Assembly (NCBI RefSeq): GCF_009834515.1
Contig: NZ_CP019426.1
Location: 791,001 to 855,000, forward strand
Source of the DNA: Pseudomonas sp. R84
GTDB taxonomy: Bacteria > Pseudomonadota > Gammaproteobacteria > Pseudomonadales > Pseudomonadaceae
DNA: 64,000 bases
Direction: 5' to 3'
Shown here: piece by piece, positions 1-8,797 of the stretch
Numbering within the stretch: position 1 is the stretch's first letter
Layout: each line of letters starts with the position of its first letter
The notes under the pieces: model-generated
Database searches by the model: none
What the model was told of the DNA's origin: nothing
The model's input: the letters and a program-made list of their open reading frames with translations, nothing else
Made by a program: the position numbers and the translations under genes

Positions 1-1
1 T

Positions 2-475
2 ACATCAGCCACAGCGCCATCGCGCATGCACAGCCTGCAACGAGCCTGGGTGGTGGAGGTCGATGAGCCACAACCCGATCGTTTGCGCCCGGTGGCGGTG
101 CAATTCGATTGGCTCTATCAAGGCGAAGGCGCTGCGCCGAGTCACTGTTGGCTACCGCTCGCACCGTCCCTGGCGCAAACGGCAATGGCGGCGCTGAGAG
201 ATGGCGTCGAGGTGGTGGTGAGCTTTTTCGAGGGTGATCCGGATCAACCGATGATCAGCGGTGTATTGCAACCGCCACTTGCCCTCACCGACACCGACAA
301 TGCCCCGACACTGCCCGACAACCTGGTGAGTGAAGGCCTGCAGCAACTACTGGCGTGTGGTGAGCCGTTGGTGCTGTTATGCCTGATCCCCGGCGGCGGC
401 AGTTTCAGTCACTGCGCAGAACCAGTGTGCAGTTGTCGACTGGTCACCGCCCTTGAACAGAGTGGCGCAACATGA
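2..475 (+). CDS. VgrG-type T6SS spike protein, 5'-truncated by the window edge
   Basis: The reading frame is open to the first base, so the start lies outside the window. The visible 157 residues hold the OB-fold part of a VgrG/gp5 spike: a VVEVDEPQPDRLRPVAVQFDW stretch, then CWLPLAP, and the family signature GDPDQPMISGVLQPP. VgrG proteins form the tip of the type VI secretion tube and carry effectors. Only about 60 residues follow the OB domain, so no long beta-helix or effector extension is present. The stop overlaps the start of the next gene (ATGA), indicating translational coupling to the DUF4123 adaptor. Family assignment is by recognisable motifs; the missing N-terminus prevents a subtype call. 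Confidence 0.7.
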   Translation, partial: TSATAPSRMHSLQRAWVVEVDEPQPDRLRPVAVQFDWLYQGEGAAPSHCWLPLAPSLAQTAMAALRDGVEVVVSFFEGDPDQPMISGVLQPPLALTDTDNAPTLPDNLVSEGLQQLLACGEPLVLLCLIPGGGSFSHCAEPVCSCRLVTALEQSGAT

Positions 476-1266
476 GTGGTGTGGCGTTTGAGCCCATGGC
501 GCAGTGGCTATTGCTCGATGGCACGGATGCACCGCAGGCCTTGCGGGTATTGCGCCAGGCCTTTGCCGACGTGCGGTGCTTCAAGCTGTTTGATGGCACC
601 GAGTTTGAACCGGTCAGCGAGCATGGCCCGCGGCTGATCGAGTTACGCGATTGCCCGGCGCTGGCCGCGTTGTGTCACAGCGATCCGAACACCTGGCGCG
701 GGCTGTTGCTGGGCAGTGAGGTCTCGGCGCAACAGTTGCTGAGACACTTGCAGCGCATGCTCACAGTGTCGTTCGGATTGAGTCATCGGGCCTTGCTCAG
801 CTATTACAACCGACAGACCGCGAGCTATTTTTTCGACGCCTGTAACGCCACCGAACTGAGCCGCTGGCTCGGCCCGATCCGCCAGTTGCGCTGGTTCGGC
901 GGAACCTGGGCCGATTGCGCAATTGGCAGCCAGGGCTGGCAGCAGTTGCGCAATCCGGGGCTTGCCGTCGAACCGTTGAGCATCGAAGAAAGTCTGACCC
1001 GGCGCCAGCGCGAACGCTTGCAGACTTGCCTGCTGGAACAACACATCTGGCGCTGGTGCCAATCGTTGGGAACCGATTACGCGACGATGTCCTCCCATGT
1101 TCAACAAGGTCTGGCGCTGGGATTCAGCGATCGCACCGTGCTCGATGGCTGGTTATGGCTACGCTTGCTGCATCCGCGTGCCGTGCTGGTGCCACCGCCG
1201 GTGGGGCTGACCCAGCAGCAGCGGCTTGACCATGTACGACGCCAGTGGCACGGCGATCAGTCCTGA
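472..1266 (+). CDS. DUF4123 domain protein (T6SS effector adaptor/chaperone)
   Basis: A 264-residue soluble protein with a DUF4123-like pattern: N-terminal WLLLDGTDAPQALRVL, then LIELRDCPAL and a central FYDP-like region (SYYNRQTASYFF) followed by GPIRQLRWFGGTW. DUF4123 proteins (Tap/TEC adaptors) load effectors onto VgrG. The start ATG overlaps the stop of the upstream vgrG by 4 bp, the arrangement expected for an adaptor of that spike. The next gene on the same strand begins 17 bp after its stop. The cargo is unclear. Function is from family knowledge and context. Confidence 0.72.
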   Translation: MSGVAFEPMAQWLLLDGTDAPQALRVLRQAFADVRCFKLFDGTEFEPVSEHGPRLIELRDCPALAALCHSDPNTWRGLLLGSEVSAQQLLRHLQRMLTVSFGLSHRALLSYYNRQTASYFFDACNATELSRWLGPIRQLRWFGGTWADCAIGSQGWQQLRNPGLAVEPLSIEESLTRRQRERLQTCLLEQHIWRWCQSLGTDYATMSSHVQQGLALGFSDRTVLDGWLWLRLLHPRAVLVPPPVGLTQQQRLDHVRRQWHGDQS

Positions 1267-1283
1267 GGCGAGGTTCGGCGCGT

Positions 1284-2159
1284 ATGACACGGTTTTTCCG
1301 GCAATGGATTGGCACAGTGATCGGCATCGTGTTGCTGCTGGTGCTGAGCGGTTGTTCGCCGGTGCAGGTGCTCAATGCGCTGACCCCGGACAGCACTTAC
1401 GAAAAAACCGTGGGCATCGCGTATGGCGACGACCCGCGGCAGAAGCTCGATGTATATGTGCCGCATCAGCCGATGTCCGGCGCGCCGGTGGTGGTGTTTT
1501 TCTATGGCGGCAGCTGGAACAGCGGTTCGCGCGTCGACTACCACTTTGTCGGAGAAGCGCTGGCGTCGCGGGGGATTGTCACGGTGGTGGCGGATTACCG
1601 CTTGTATCCGCAAGTGCGTTATCCACTGTTTCTGCAGGACGGGGCGCGGGCGGTGGCGTGGACCAAAGCGCATATTCGCGAGTTTTCCGGCAACCCGCAG
1701 CGCTTGTATTTGATGGGCCACAGCTCCGGCGGGTACAACGCGGCGATGCTTGCGCTGGATGGTGAATGGCTTGCGGCCGTGGGCATTTCGCCCAAGGATT
1801 TGCGGGGCTGGATCGGTCTGGCCGGGCCTTATGACTTCCTGCCGATCAAGAATCCCGAGGTGCGCCCGGTGTTCTTCTGGCCGGACTCACCGCCGCAATC
1901 GCAACCGATCAATCATGTCAGTCGCGGCGCACCACCCGCGCTGCTGATTGCCGCGAGCAAGGATGATCTGGTCAACCCGACGCGCAACACCGGCGGTCTC
2001 GCCAGCAAGCTGCGCGAGGCCGGCGTGCCGGTGCAGGATCTGTATTACTCGCGGCCCAGCCACATAACCTTGGTGGCCAGTCTGTCGCGACCGTTGCGGC
2101 GCCTGGCGCCAGTGCTCGATCAGGTCGTCGGGTTTATCGCGCGCACGCCGAGTCAGTGA
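1284..2159 (+). CDS. Lipoprotein alpha/beta hydrolase (carboxylesterase type)
   Basis: The chosen ATG follows a GAGG ribosome site and gives a clean lipoprotein signal (VLLLVLSGC, lipidated Cys24). Earlier in-frame starts would overlap the DUF4123 gene and bury the signal. The mature 268 residues form an alpha/beta hydrolase: oxyanion region VVFFYGGSW (in place of HGGG), nucleophile elbow GHSSGGYN, acid in SKDDLVN and histidine in PSHITL. This is the fold of BD-FAE/kynurenine-formamidase-like esterases; the substrate is unknown. It follows vgrG and DUF4123 closely, so it could be read as a lipase effector, but a lipobox argues for a resident envelope enzyme. Its 3' end overlaps the convergent MATE gene by 7 bp. 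Confidence 0.75.
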   Translation: MTRFFRQWIGTVIGIVLLLVLSGCSPVQVLNALTPDSTYEKTVGIAYGDDPRQKLDVYVPHQPMSGAPVVVFFYGGSWNSGSRVDYHFVGEALASRGIVTVVADYRLYPQVRYPLFLQDGARAVAWTKAHIREFSGNPQRLYLMGHSSGGYNAAMLALDGEWLAAVGISPKDLRGWIGLAGPYDFLPIKNPEVRPVFFWPDSPPQSQPINHVSRGAPPALLIAASKDDLVNPTRNTGGLASKLREAGVPVQDLYYSRPSHITLVASLSRPLRRLAPVLDQVVGFIARTPSQ

Positions 2160-3502
2160 GCAGCGCCGCTGAACCAGCCGTCGTTGCGCTTGAGCCACCA
2201 GGCTTGGGCACCCAGGGTCAGGCTGCGCAAGACCATGAACAGCAGAAAAGATATCCACAGGCCGTGATTGCCCAAGTCTTGCAGCGCCCAGGCGAACGGC
2301 AGGAGCAAAACCACGGTGATCAGCATGCCGTTGCGCATTTCCCGAGCGCGGGTGGCACCAATGAACAGTCCGTCAAGCAAGTAACTCCAGACCGCAATCA
2401 ATGGCAGCACGGCGAGGTAGGGCAGGTAGACGAACGCTGTGTCGCGTACGCTCTGGATATCGGTCTGCATCTCGATGAACAGGTGCCCGGCGAGCAAAAA
2501 CAGCGCGGCAAATCCGAGGCTGGCGATCAGCGACCAGCCGCCGGCCACCACCAGTGAACGACGCAAGGCCAGACGATCGCGGGCACCGATGGCGTGTCCG
2601 CACAAGGCCTCGACGGCATGGGCCAGGCCGTCCAGCGCATGCGCCGTGAGTAGCAAGCCATTAAGCAGCAACGCGTTGGCGGCCACCGTCGAATCGCCCA
2701 GCCGCGCGCCTTGTACGGTGATCAGGAAAAACACCGATTGCAGCGCCAGGCTGCGAATGAAGATATCGCGGTTGACCGCCAGCAACGGGCGCCAGCTCTG
2801 CCAGATTTTCAACGCCGCCCAGACGATGTGCCCCGGATACGCCCGCAGTGCCTTGCGGGTCAGCAGTAGTCCAAGCAGGGCGCCACTCCATTCGGCGATC
2901 ACCGAGGCCCGCGCCGAACCGACCACGCCCCAGTCCAGGCCGATGACGAACCACAGATTGAGGACGATGTTGATCAGGTTGGTGCTCAGCAGAATCGCCA
3001 GCGGCGCCCGGGCGTTTTGCGTGCCGAGAAACCAGCCGACCAGCGCATAACTGGCCAGCGCCGCAGGCAGTCCGAACAAGCGCGTGTGGAAAAAATCACG
3101 AGTGAGCTGATCCAGCTCCGCCGACGGTTGCATGAAGTGCAACGCAACACCACTCAGCGGCACACCCAAAGTGCCAAGCACCAGTGCCAGCCCCATCGCC
3201 AGCAGCAAGCCTTGCAACAGAATCTGCCGCAATGCTGCACCGTCGCTGCGCCCCGCAGCCTGCGCGGCAAACCCGGTGGTGCCCATGCGCAGGAAACCCA
3301 TGGCCCAGGCGAGAAAGGTGTACAGGCTGGCGCCGACCGCCACCGCGCCCAACTGATGGGCGTGGGGCAGGTGGCCGATGACAGTGCTGTCGACCAGCGC
3401 CACCAGCGGTACGGAAATATTGGAAAGAATCATCGGCGCAGCGAGCGCCCAGACCTTGCGGTGAGTTGGGCGGTCGCGCCAGTCGGCGATCAGAGTGGAC
3501 AT
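2153..3502 (-). CDS. MATE-family efflux transporter (DinF-like)
   Basis: A 449-residue inner-membrane protein with about twelve hydrophobic segments and a duplicated MATE layout (VWALAAPMILSNISVPLVALVDSTVIG at the start, a similar segment mid-protein). MATE proteins export cationic drugs or metabolites using Na+ or H+ gradients; this branch resembles DinF. The start at 3502 is set by an AAGGAG site six bases upstream. Further upstream in-frame codons run into a repeat element and were discarded. It converges on the lipoprotein hydrolase. No substrate can be assigned from sequence. Confidence 0.88.
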   Translation of the reverse strand: MSTLIADWRDRPTHRKVWALAAPMILSNISVPLVALVDSTVIGHLPHAHQLGAVAVGASLYTFLAWAMGFLRMGTTGFAAQAAGRSDGAALRQILLQGLLLAMGLALVLGTLGVPLSGVALHFMQPSAELDQLTRDFFHTRLFGLPAALASYALVGWFLGTQNARAPLAILLSTNLINIVLNLWFVIGLDWGVVGSARASVIAEWSGALLGLLLTRKALRAYPGHIVWAALKIWQSWRPLLAVNRDIFIRSLALQSVFFLITVQGARLGDSTVAANALLLNGLLLTAHALDGLAHAVEALCGHAIGARDRLALRRSLVVAGGWSLIASLGFAALFLLAGHLFIEMQTDIQSVRDTAFVYLPYLAVLPLIAVWSYLLDGLFIGATRAREMRNGMLITVVLLLPFAWALQDLGNHGLWISFLLFMVLRSLTLGAQAWWLKRNDGWFSGAAH

Positions 3503-3543
3503 GCGGGCTCCTTGGGGGAGCGGCATTGTAGCGGTAGAAGCCA

Positions 3544-3720
3544 CCCTCACCCCAGCCCTCTCCCAGAGGGAGAGGGAGCCGACCGAGGTGTCTGGCGTCA
3601 TCCATCGACCTGAGAGAATGTGCCGATTATGGATTCGCTGACACTCGCTCAAGTCGGTGTAGCTCTTGAATATCCCCCGGTCAGTCCCCTCTCCCTCCGG
3701 GAGAGGGTTAGGGTGAGGGG
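3544..3720. repeat. MITE-like intergenic repeat, copy A
   Basis: The ends are inverted copies (CCCTCACCCCAGCCCTCTCCC-like on the left, complementary GGGAGAGGG-TTA-GGGTGAGGGG on the right). Each end is itself a small hairpin (CCCTCTCCC and GGGAGAGGG around 3-4 bases). The middle contains a GATTATGGATTCG segment shared with the copies at 31656 and 33036. It has no coding capacity. Confidence 0.8.
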
Positions 3721-3732
3721 CTCTTCAACGGC

Positions 3733-4026
3733 CTAATGAATAATCCAGCTCAATAACCACAACCCGAGCAACAACCAGATAATCCCGGCAATGATCGACG
3801 CATTCATGAACGCGCGAATCGCCGACCACAACAGCATCAGCCCGACGATCAGCGCGATGATGCTGATGATCGAGGTGTCCATGCCCAGCGTCTTCGCCAG
3901 CCCGTCGACAAAGTTGCCGCCGGCATTGCTCAGAATGTTGAACAAACCACTGAGGCCATCAACGATAAAGCGGATGACCGAACCGAGCGCCTGGCCGAGC
4001 CATTCGAAAAAGCTTTCTACCTGCAT
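3733..4026 (-). CDS. Small conserved membrane protein of unknown function
   Basis: 97 residues starting MQVESFFEWLGQALG. The N-terminal third is amphipathic. The C-terminal half has two hydrophobic segments (IISIIALIVGLMLLWSAI and IIAGIIWLLLGLWLLSWII), so it is probably an inner-membrane protein with a short loop. The start at 4026 has an AGGA site 8 bases upstream; the in-frame extension to 4089 has no ribosome site. It sits between a repeat and a REPIN and seems monocistronic. I do not recognise a named family. Confidence 0.7.
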   Translation of the reverse strand: MQVESFFEWLGQALGSVIRFIVDGLSGLFNILSNAGGNFVDGLAKTLGMDTSIISIIALIVGLMLLWSAIRAFMNASIIAGIIWLLLGLWLLSWIIH

Positions 4027-4113
4027 GTGTGCATCCTGATGAAAGAGCTGAGCCTTGGGCCACAACGCGGGTGGCCGAGTTCCCTGCATGATAGAAGGTT
4101 TGCACCCATTCTG

Positions 4114-4203
4114 TGTGGGAGCGAGCCTGCTCGCGAATACGGTGGATCAGATAACTGATGGGTTGAATGACACACCGCTTTCGCGAGCAGGCTCGCTCCC
4201 ACA
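4114..4203. repeat. REPIN (inverted REP pair, TGTGGGAGCGAGC type)
   Basis: Two inverted copies of TGTGGGAGCGAGCCTGCTCG separated by about 40 bases, the classical Pseudomonas REPIN layout mobilised in trans by RAYT transposases. No RAYT gene is in the window. Confidence 0.93.
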
Positions 4204-4271
4204 ATAGATCATCTGTGCTGCTTGCCTTTGGTGGGTATCCCCCCGAAGCTATACGCCTTCAGGAGAGCCCG

Positions 4272-4574
4272 ATGAACCTTGTTGAACTGACCGAACGCCT
4301 GCACGCCATTCGCGACCGCAATGACTGGCGGCAATTTCACAGCCCGAAAAACCTTTCCATGGCGGCGAGTGTCGAGATGTCCGAGCTGGTGGAAATCTTC
4401 CAGTGGCTGACGGAAGACCAGTCGCGCCAGTTACCTGCTGACAAACTCGCCCATGCCGGACAGGAAGTTGGCGACATCGTGCTGTATCTGTTGCTGCTGT
4501 GCAGCGAGCTGGGGTTGGACATGAATGAAGTGGTGCGCAGCAAGCTCGCCGACAGCGAACGGCGGTTCAACTGA
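4272..4574 (+). CDS. MazG-like nucleotide pyrophosphohydrolase
   Basis: A 100-residue all-alpha NTP-PPase of the MazG/RS21-C6 type. The metal-binding pattern is visible as SVEMSELVEIFQWL (ExxE) followed by AGQEVGDIVLYLL (ExxD). Members hydrolyse (d)NTPs, often dCTP or modified nucleotides, to monophosphate and pyrophosphate, cleaning the nucleotide pool. The ATG is 11 bases after the start of an AGGAG motif at 4261. The stop overlaps the next ATG (TGATG), so it is translationally coupled to cmoM. Substrate preference is not readable from sequence. Confidence 0.85.
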   Translation: MNLVELTERLHAIRDRNDWRQFHSPKNLSMAASVEMSELVEIFQWLTEDQSRQLPADKLAHAGQEVGDIVLYLLLLCSELGLDMNEVVRSKLADSERRFN

Positions 4575-5323
4575 TGAGCGACCGGCATTTCGATCAGTTG
4601 GCGACGCGTTTCGCCGAAAAAATCTACGGTGGCGCCAAAGGTGCGATCCGTCTCGCGGTGTTGCAGGCTGACCTGGCCGAAGCGTTACCGGATCGCCCGT
4701 TGCGGGTGCTCGACATTGGCGGTGGTCTTGGCCACATGTCGCTGTGGCTGGCCGAACGCGGCCACGACGTGACTTTCACCGAGCCGGCCGCACCGATGCT
4801 CGACGGCGCGCGTCAGCGCTTCGCCGAAGCCGGGCAGACCGCGACATTCATTCAGGCACCATGGCAGGAACTGCTCGGCCAACTCACTGAACCGTACGAT
4901 CTGGTGATCTGCCACGCCGTGCTGGAATGGCTCGCCGAACCCCACGCGATCCTGCCGGTGCTGCATCAACTGACCAAACCCGGTGGCTGGTTGTCGCTGG
5001 CGTTCTACAACCGCGACGCGCTGATCTACCGCAACCTGCTCAAAGGCCATTTCAAGAAAATGCGCAAGAACGCCATGGCCGGCGAAAAGCAGAGTCTGAC
5101 TCCGCAGCAGCCGCTCGATCCACGAGAATTGGCAACGCAACTCGACGGCCTGTGGCAGGTCGAAACCCAGAGTGGGATCCGGGTTTTCCATGACTACATG
5201 CCAGTGGAATTCCAGGCCCGCGCCGAACTCGTCGATTTGCTCGAGATGGAGCTCGCTCACCGTCGTCACCCAAGCTTCGCCGGGCTTGGGCGCTATTTGC
5301 ACTGGATCTGCCGGCCGATCTGA
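4574..5323 (+). CDS. cmoM: tRNA 5-carboxymethoxyuridine methyltransferase CmoM
   Basis: A 249-residue class I SAM methyltransferase with motif I LDIGGGLGHMS (residues 46-56) and post-motif HAVLEWLAEP. Features shared with E. coli CmoM/SmtA include the start DRHFDQLATRFAEKIYG, KPGGWLSLAFYN, RVFHDYMP and the C-terminal LGRYLHWICR. CmoM methylates cmo5U34 to mcmo5U34 in the wobble position of some tRNAs. It is coupled to the MazG-like gene by a TGATG overlap, and a DUF4136 gene follows after 12 bp. Full length for the family. Confidence 0.88.
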   Translation: MSDRHFDQLATRFAEKIYGGAKGAIRLAVLQADLAEALPDRPLRVLDIGGGLGHMSLWLAERGHDVTFTEPAAPMLDGARQRFAEAGQTATFIQAPWQELLGQLTEPYDLVICHAVLEWLAEPHAILPVLHQLTKPGGWLSLAFYNRDALIYRNLLKGHFKKMRKNAMAGEKQSLTPQQPLDPRELATQLDGLWQVETQSGIRVFHDYMPVEFQARAELVDLLEMELAHRRHPSFAGLGRYLHWICRPI

Positions 5324-5335
5324 TCGGAGCGCGAC

Positions 5336-5950
5336 ATGAAAGCTCAATCCGGGTTACTGCTGATGTGTCTGGGCTTGGCTGCTTGCCAGAGCAGCAACCC
5401 GTACGTGGCGCAATCGCGGCCCTTGCCTCCGGCGCCGCCGCAAGCGGTCACCACCTTCGACCGCAGCGCGTACCCGGCACCGCCGCGTGACTATGGGCGT
5501 TATCGCAGTTGGGCCTGGCTCAACGGGCAACTGCCGCCGGGCACGGCCTGGGCCGATTCGGCGCAAGTGGCCGAAGCGGTGAGCAATGCGCTGGATCAGC
5601 GCGGCTTGCGCCCGTTGCACGACAATCGCCCGGCCGACTTGCTGGTCAGCGCCGATCTGCGTCTGGAAACCCGCTTGCGTCAGGTCCAGGACGACTACGG
5701 TTATTACGGCGGTGGATACGGTGGCTATGATCGCTATGGTCGCGGTTACGGCATGTACAACACGGTGCCGATCGTGCGCACCTATTCCGAGCAAGTCGTG
5801 GTGGTGCAGGTCAATCTGTTCGACGCCGGCAGCGGTCAGCCGGTGTGGAGCGCGAGCGCCGAAACCGCGAACAAGGGCAGCGAAATCGATCGCACCGACT
5901 CGATCCGCGAGGCTGTGGAAAAGGCCATGTCGGCGTATCCTCCCAGTTAG
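5336..5950 (+). CDS. DUF4136 lipoprotein, first of a tandem pair
   Basis: 204 residues with a lipoprotein signal (MCLGLAAC, Cys17). The mature part fits DUF4136: [12 protein letters not shown], then [30 protein letters not shown] and [16 protein letters not shown] Gly/Tyr-rich loop (about residues 122-142) interrupts the domain. DUF4136 proteins are envelope lipoproteins of unknown role. The following gene is a paralogue with the same motif order, so the pair arose by duplication. It probably shares the cmoM transcript. Confidence 0.82.
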   Translation: MKAQSGLLLMCLGLAACQSSNPYVAQSRPLPPAPPQAVTTFDRSAYPAPPRDYGRYRSWAWLNGQLPPGTAWADSAQVAEAVSNALDQRGLRPLHDNRPADLLVSADLRLETRLRQVQDDYGYYGGGYGGYDRYGRGYGMYNTVPIVRTYSEQVVVVQVNLFDAGSGQPVWSASAETANKGSEIDRTDSIREAVEKAMSAYPPS

Positions 5951-6004
5951 CTTCCTGCCAATCAGAAGCTGCCGCAGGTTCATGTCTTCAACCGGAGAAA
6001 ACCC

Positions 6005-6562
6005 ATGTTCCGCCGTCTCGCTTTACTGGCCATGGCCGTGCTGCTCAGCGCCTGCGCCGCCAACCAGGTCAACCATGACTTCGATGCCAGCCGCGACTTT
6101 GCCGCCTATCGCAGCTGGAGCTGGAAAGACCCCGCCCTGCAATACCGCCCCGATGATCCGCGGATCAAAAGCGACCTGACCGAGCAACGCATTCGCCAGG
6201 CTGTGGCCGATCAGCTCGACCAGCGCGGTTTGCGTCCAGCGGCGGCGGGTGCCAAGGGTGACTTGTATGTGCAGACTTACCTGATCGTCGAGGATCGTCA
6301 GCAGCAAGTGACGACCAACTACGGCGGCGGCTGGGGCGGCCCGTGGAACGGCTACTGGGGCGCGCCGATGTACAACGAAACGCGCAACATCACCTACAAG
6401 GTGGCGACCATCCAGATCGACCTGCTCGACGGCAAGGATGGCAAACTGGTATGGCGCGGCAGTGATGAGCAGATGCTGTCCGGCAAGCCGAATCCCGATG
6501 ATCGCAGCAATGCCATCCGCGAGACGGTCGGGCGGATTCTGGCCAACTATCCACCGCGCTGA
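6005..6562 (+). CDS. DUF4136 lipoprotein, second of a tandem pair
   Basis: 185 residues with lipobox LLSAC (Cys17). DUF4136 landmarks parallel those of its neighbour: [40 protein letters not shown] and AIRETVGRILANYPPR. The variable loop is Gly/Trp-rich (NYGGGWGGPWNGYWG) where the neighbour is Gly/Tyr-rich. A strong ribosome site (GGAGAA) precedes the ATG. It is the last gene before a rho-independent terminator. Probably outer-membrane anchored; function unknown. Confidence 0.82.
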   Translation: MFRRLALLAMAVLLSACAANQVNHDFDASRDFAAYRSWSWKDPALQYRPDDPRIKSDLTEQRIRQAVADQLDQRGLRPAAAGAKGDLYVQTYLIVEDRQQQVTTNYGGGWGGPWNGYWGAPMYNETRNITYKVATIQIDLLDGKDGKLVWRGSDEQMLSGKPNPDDRSNAIRETVGRILANYPPR

Positions 6563-6575
6563 ATCCGTTAAAAAG

Positions 6576-6602
6576 TCGGAGCTGTTGAGCTCCGATTTTT
6601 TT
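6576..6602 (+). terminator. Rho-independent terminator after the DUF4136 pair
   Basis: Stem TCGGAGCT/AGCTCCGA with a 4-base loop, followed by seven T residues, 14 bases after the stop codon. Confidence 0.9.
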
Positions 6603-6621
6603 GTTCCACCCTAAATTCTAA

Positions 6622-6710
6622 TGTGGGAGCGAGCCTGCTCGCGAAAGCAGGGTGTCATTCAACTGTTATTTATCTGACACGACGCCTTCGCGAGCAGGCT
6701 CGCTCCCACA
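6622..6710. repeat. REPIN (TGTGGGAGCGAGC type)
   Basis: Two inverted REP halves with a ~40-base spacer in the interval between the terminator and tadG. Confidence 0.92.
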
Positions 6711-6740
6711 GGGATGTTTGTCTGTTCAAAATGGCGCGTT

Positions 6741-6748
6741 GCCATTAG
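6741..6748 (+). promoter_or_regulatory. GCCATTAG motif upstream of tadG
   Basis: An 8-base word lying 52 bases before the tadG start. The same word occurs upstream of pprB (12543) and in the rcpC/flp divergent spacer (22541). It is a candidate shared operator, possibly PprB; this is inference from recurrence only. Confidence 0.35.
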
Positions 6749-6799
6749 GCGTGTCTACACTCAATTGCACCAATGGAGCTAGCGGCAAAGGAGTGCGCC

Positions 6800-8797
6800 A
6801 TGTCGCCTCGTTCGCGATTCAACGGCCCGGCCCGCCAGCGCGGGGCGATTGGCTTGATGGCTGCGGCCACCCTCAGTCTGGCGGTGGTGATGCTGCTGTT
6901 GGTGGTCGACACCGGCCGCTTGTACATGGAACAACGCAAATTGCAGCGGGTGGTGGACAACGCCGCCCTCGAAGCCGTCAGCCGTGGCGGTAATTGCCTG
7001 CCGGGCCTGAGCGCCGCCAGTTATGCCGGGCAAAGCGCCGTGCGCAATGGCTACATCGTCGATGCCAGCAATACCCTAGCCACCACGTGCGGCACCTTGG
7101 TGACGGCCGCCACCGGCCTGCGCACGTTCGCGGTAGATGCCACGCAAGCAGCAGCGGTCAAAGTCGTCGCCAGTCGCACGCTGACCACCAGTTTTGCCGG
7201 TGGTATACAGGCCTTGTTCAGCGGTACACCGGTCAGTCTCAATACCACGCTCAATGCCTCGGCGGTGGCCGCCAAACCGCAGCCGACGGTGGCCCAACTG
7301 AATATTCGCAGCACCCTGGCCAGCATCGATACGGCCCAGTCGAACATCCTCAATCCGCTGTTTTCCGGGCTGCTCGGCGGCAACGTCAACCTCACGGCAC
7401 TGGGCTGGGATGGCCTGCTGAACACCGACATCAACCTGCTCAAATACCTTGATCAACTGGCGATCAATCTCAACGTCGCGGCGGGCAATTACACGCAGTT
7501 GCTCAACACTCAGGCCACGGTGACGCAACTGATCCAGGCGGCGGCGACCGTGGTGCAACTCAATGGCGCGACCGCGCAGGTGACCACTGCGCTGGGCCAA
7601 TTGCAGGTGGCGGCGATCAACGCGGCGCCGGTCAAACTGGGCGACATCCTGCAATTGCAGACCGGCACTACATCGGCAGGATTGGACGCCAATCTGCAAC
7701 TGCTGCAGCTGATTCAGGGCGTGGTGCAACTGGCCAACAGCAAGAGTGCGGTGGCGGCGACGTTGCCGATCAGTGTGCTCGGGCTGGCGAATGTCACGGT
7801 GCGGGTGAAAGTGATCGAACCGCCGCAGTTTTCCGCGATTGGCGATCCGGCGCGGGCCAAGGTCAATCCGACCGGGGCGGACCGGATTTATGTGCGTACG
7901 GCGCAGGTTCGCACGCTGGTCTCCGTGAATCTGCCGGTACTGTCCGGGGTGACGGGGCTGACCAATGCCGTGCTGGGGCTGGTCGGTGGATTGACCCCGA
8001 CCCTCAATGCACTACTGAGTCTGAATCTGGTCAGTACGCTCAATTCGGTCCTGTGCCTGTTGGGCGCGGGTTGCGAGCAACTTGATCCACAATTGCTGCC
8101 ATCACCGCAAATCGACATCAGTCTGGATGCCGGCGGCGCCAAGAGTTATGTCACCGATTACAGCTGTCCGACGGGCACCACCGGCACCAAGAGCCTGACT
8201 GCGCATACCATTACGTCCATCGCTGACTTGAAACTCGGCAAGATCGATCCGGCCAATGCCTTTTCTTCAGCGGCCGAACCCACGGTGGCGCCTTTGGCGC
8301 TGATCGATCTGGGGATCGTCACCTGTCACAAAATCCTGCTGCTCGGCACCTGTGATCCTGCCACCCATGTTCCTTTCGGCGCGGGAGGCATCGGCATCAT
8401 GCTCGACACCAGTGTCGGGCAAACTTCGCAAGACCTGGTGTTCACCAGCAGCACGCCGTTCGCCACCCCGGCCAACCTCAAACTGCCGCCGAGCATCTTG
8501 CCGGCCGCGCCAACCAGCAACATCGTCGGCAGCCTGTCGAGCACCCTCGCGGGCATCAACCTGATCGTCTACAAACCGCAGGGCAGCAACCCGTTGGGTG
8601 CCATCGTTACCGGCGTTGCCTCGTTGATCAGCGATGTCACCAACCGATTGTTGCCCGTGGTGACCGGTGCACTTAGTCCGTTGCTCGACCCGCTGCTGAA
8701 CAACCTGCTCAAAGGTCTGGGCATCAATCTGATGGACGTCGACGTCGGTGCCAATATGACCTGCGGCCAGACCGGCAAGGCCTATCTGGTGATCTAG
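6800..8797 (+). CDS. tadG: Tad pilus assembly protein TadG
   Basis: 665 residues. The start at 6800 follows an AAAGGAG site; an upstream ATG at 6773 lacks one. The N-terminus has a charged stretch and one membrane anchor (GLMAAATLSLAVVMLLLVV), then the TadE/G-like segment DTGRLYMEQRKLQRVVDNAALEA. The long remainder is secreted, rich in Ala/Leu/Thr/Asn, and may form a beta-rich adhesive or scaffold domain. There are few cysteines, mostly late (CPTGT, LLGTCDP). Position beside pprA, a TadE-like gene, fppA and pprB matches PA4297 in P. aeruginosa. It converges on pprA with a 4-bp overlap. It lacks the E5 prepilin motif, so it is unlikely to be processed by FppA. Confidence 0.85.
   Translation: MSPRSRFNGPARQRGAIGLMAAATLSLAVVMLLLVVDTGRLYMEQRKLQRVVDNAALEAVSRGGNCLPGLSAASYAGQSAVRNGYIVDASNTLATTCGTLVTAATGLRTFAVDATQAAAVKVVASRTLTTSFAGGIQALFSGTPVSLNTTLNASAVAAKPQPTVAQLNIRSTLASIDTAQSNILNPLFSGLLGGNVNLTALGWDGLLNTDINLLKYLDQLAINLNVAAGNYTQLLNTQATVTQLIQAAATVVQLNGATAQVTTALGQLQVAAINAAPVKLGDILQLQTGTTSAGLDANLQLLQLIQGVVQLANSKSAVAATLPISVLGLANVTVRVKVIEPPQFSAIGDPARAKVNPTGADRIYVRTAQVRTLVSVNLPVLSGVTGLTNAVLGLVGGLTPTLNALLSLNLVSTLNSVLCLLGAGCEQLDPQLLPSPQIDISLDAGGAKSYVTDYSCPTGTTGTKSLTAHTITSIADLKLGKIDPANAFSSAAEPTVAPLALIDLGIVTCHKILLLGTCDPATHVPFGAGGIGIMLDTSVGQTSQDLVFTSSTPFATPANLKLPPSILPAAPTSNIVGSLSSTLAGINLIVYKPQGSNPLGAIVTGVASLISDVTNRLLPVVTGALSPLLDPLLNNLLKGLGINLMDVDVGANMTCGQTGKAYLVI

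Noticed and set aside
1284..2159. Calling the hydrolase a T6SS lipase effector
   Set aside because: The N-terminus has a clear lipobox, which implies Sec export and lipid anchoring in the producing cell; only context supports an effector role.
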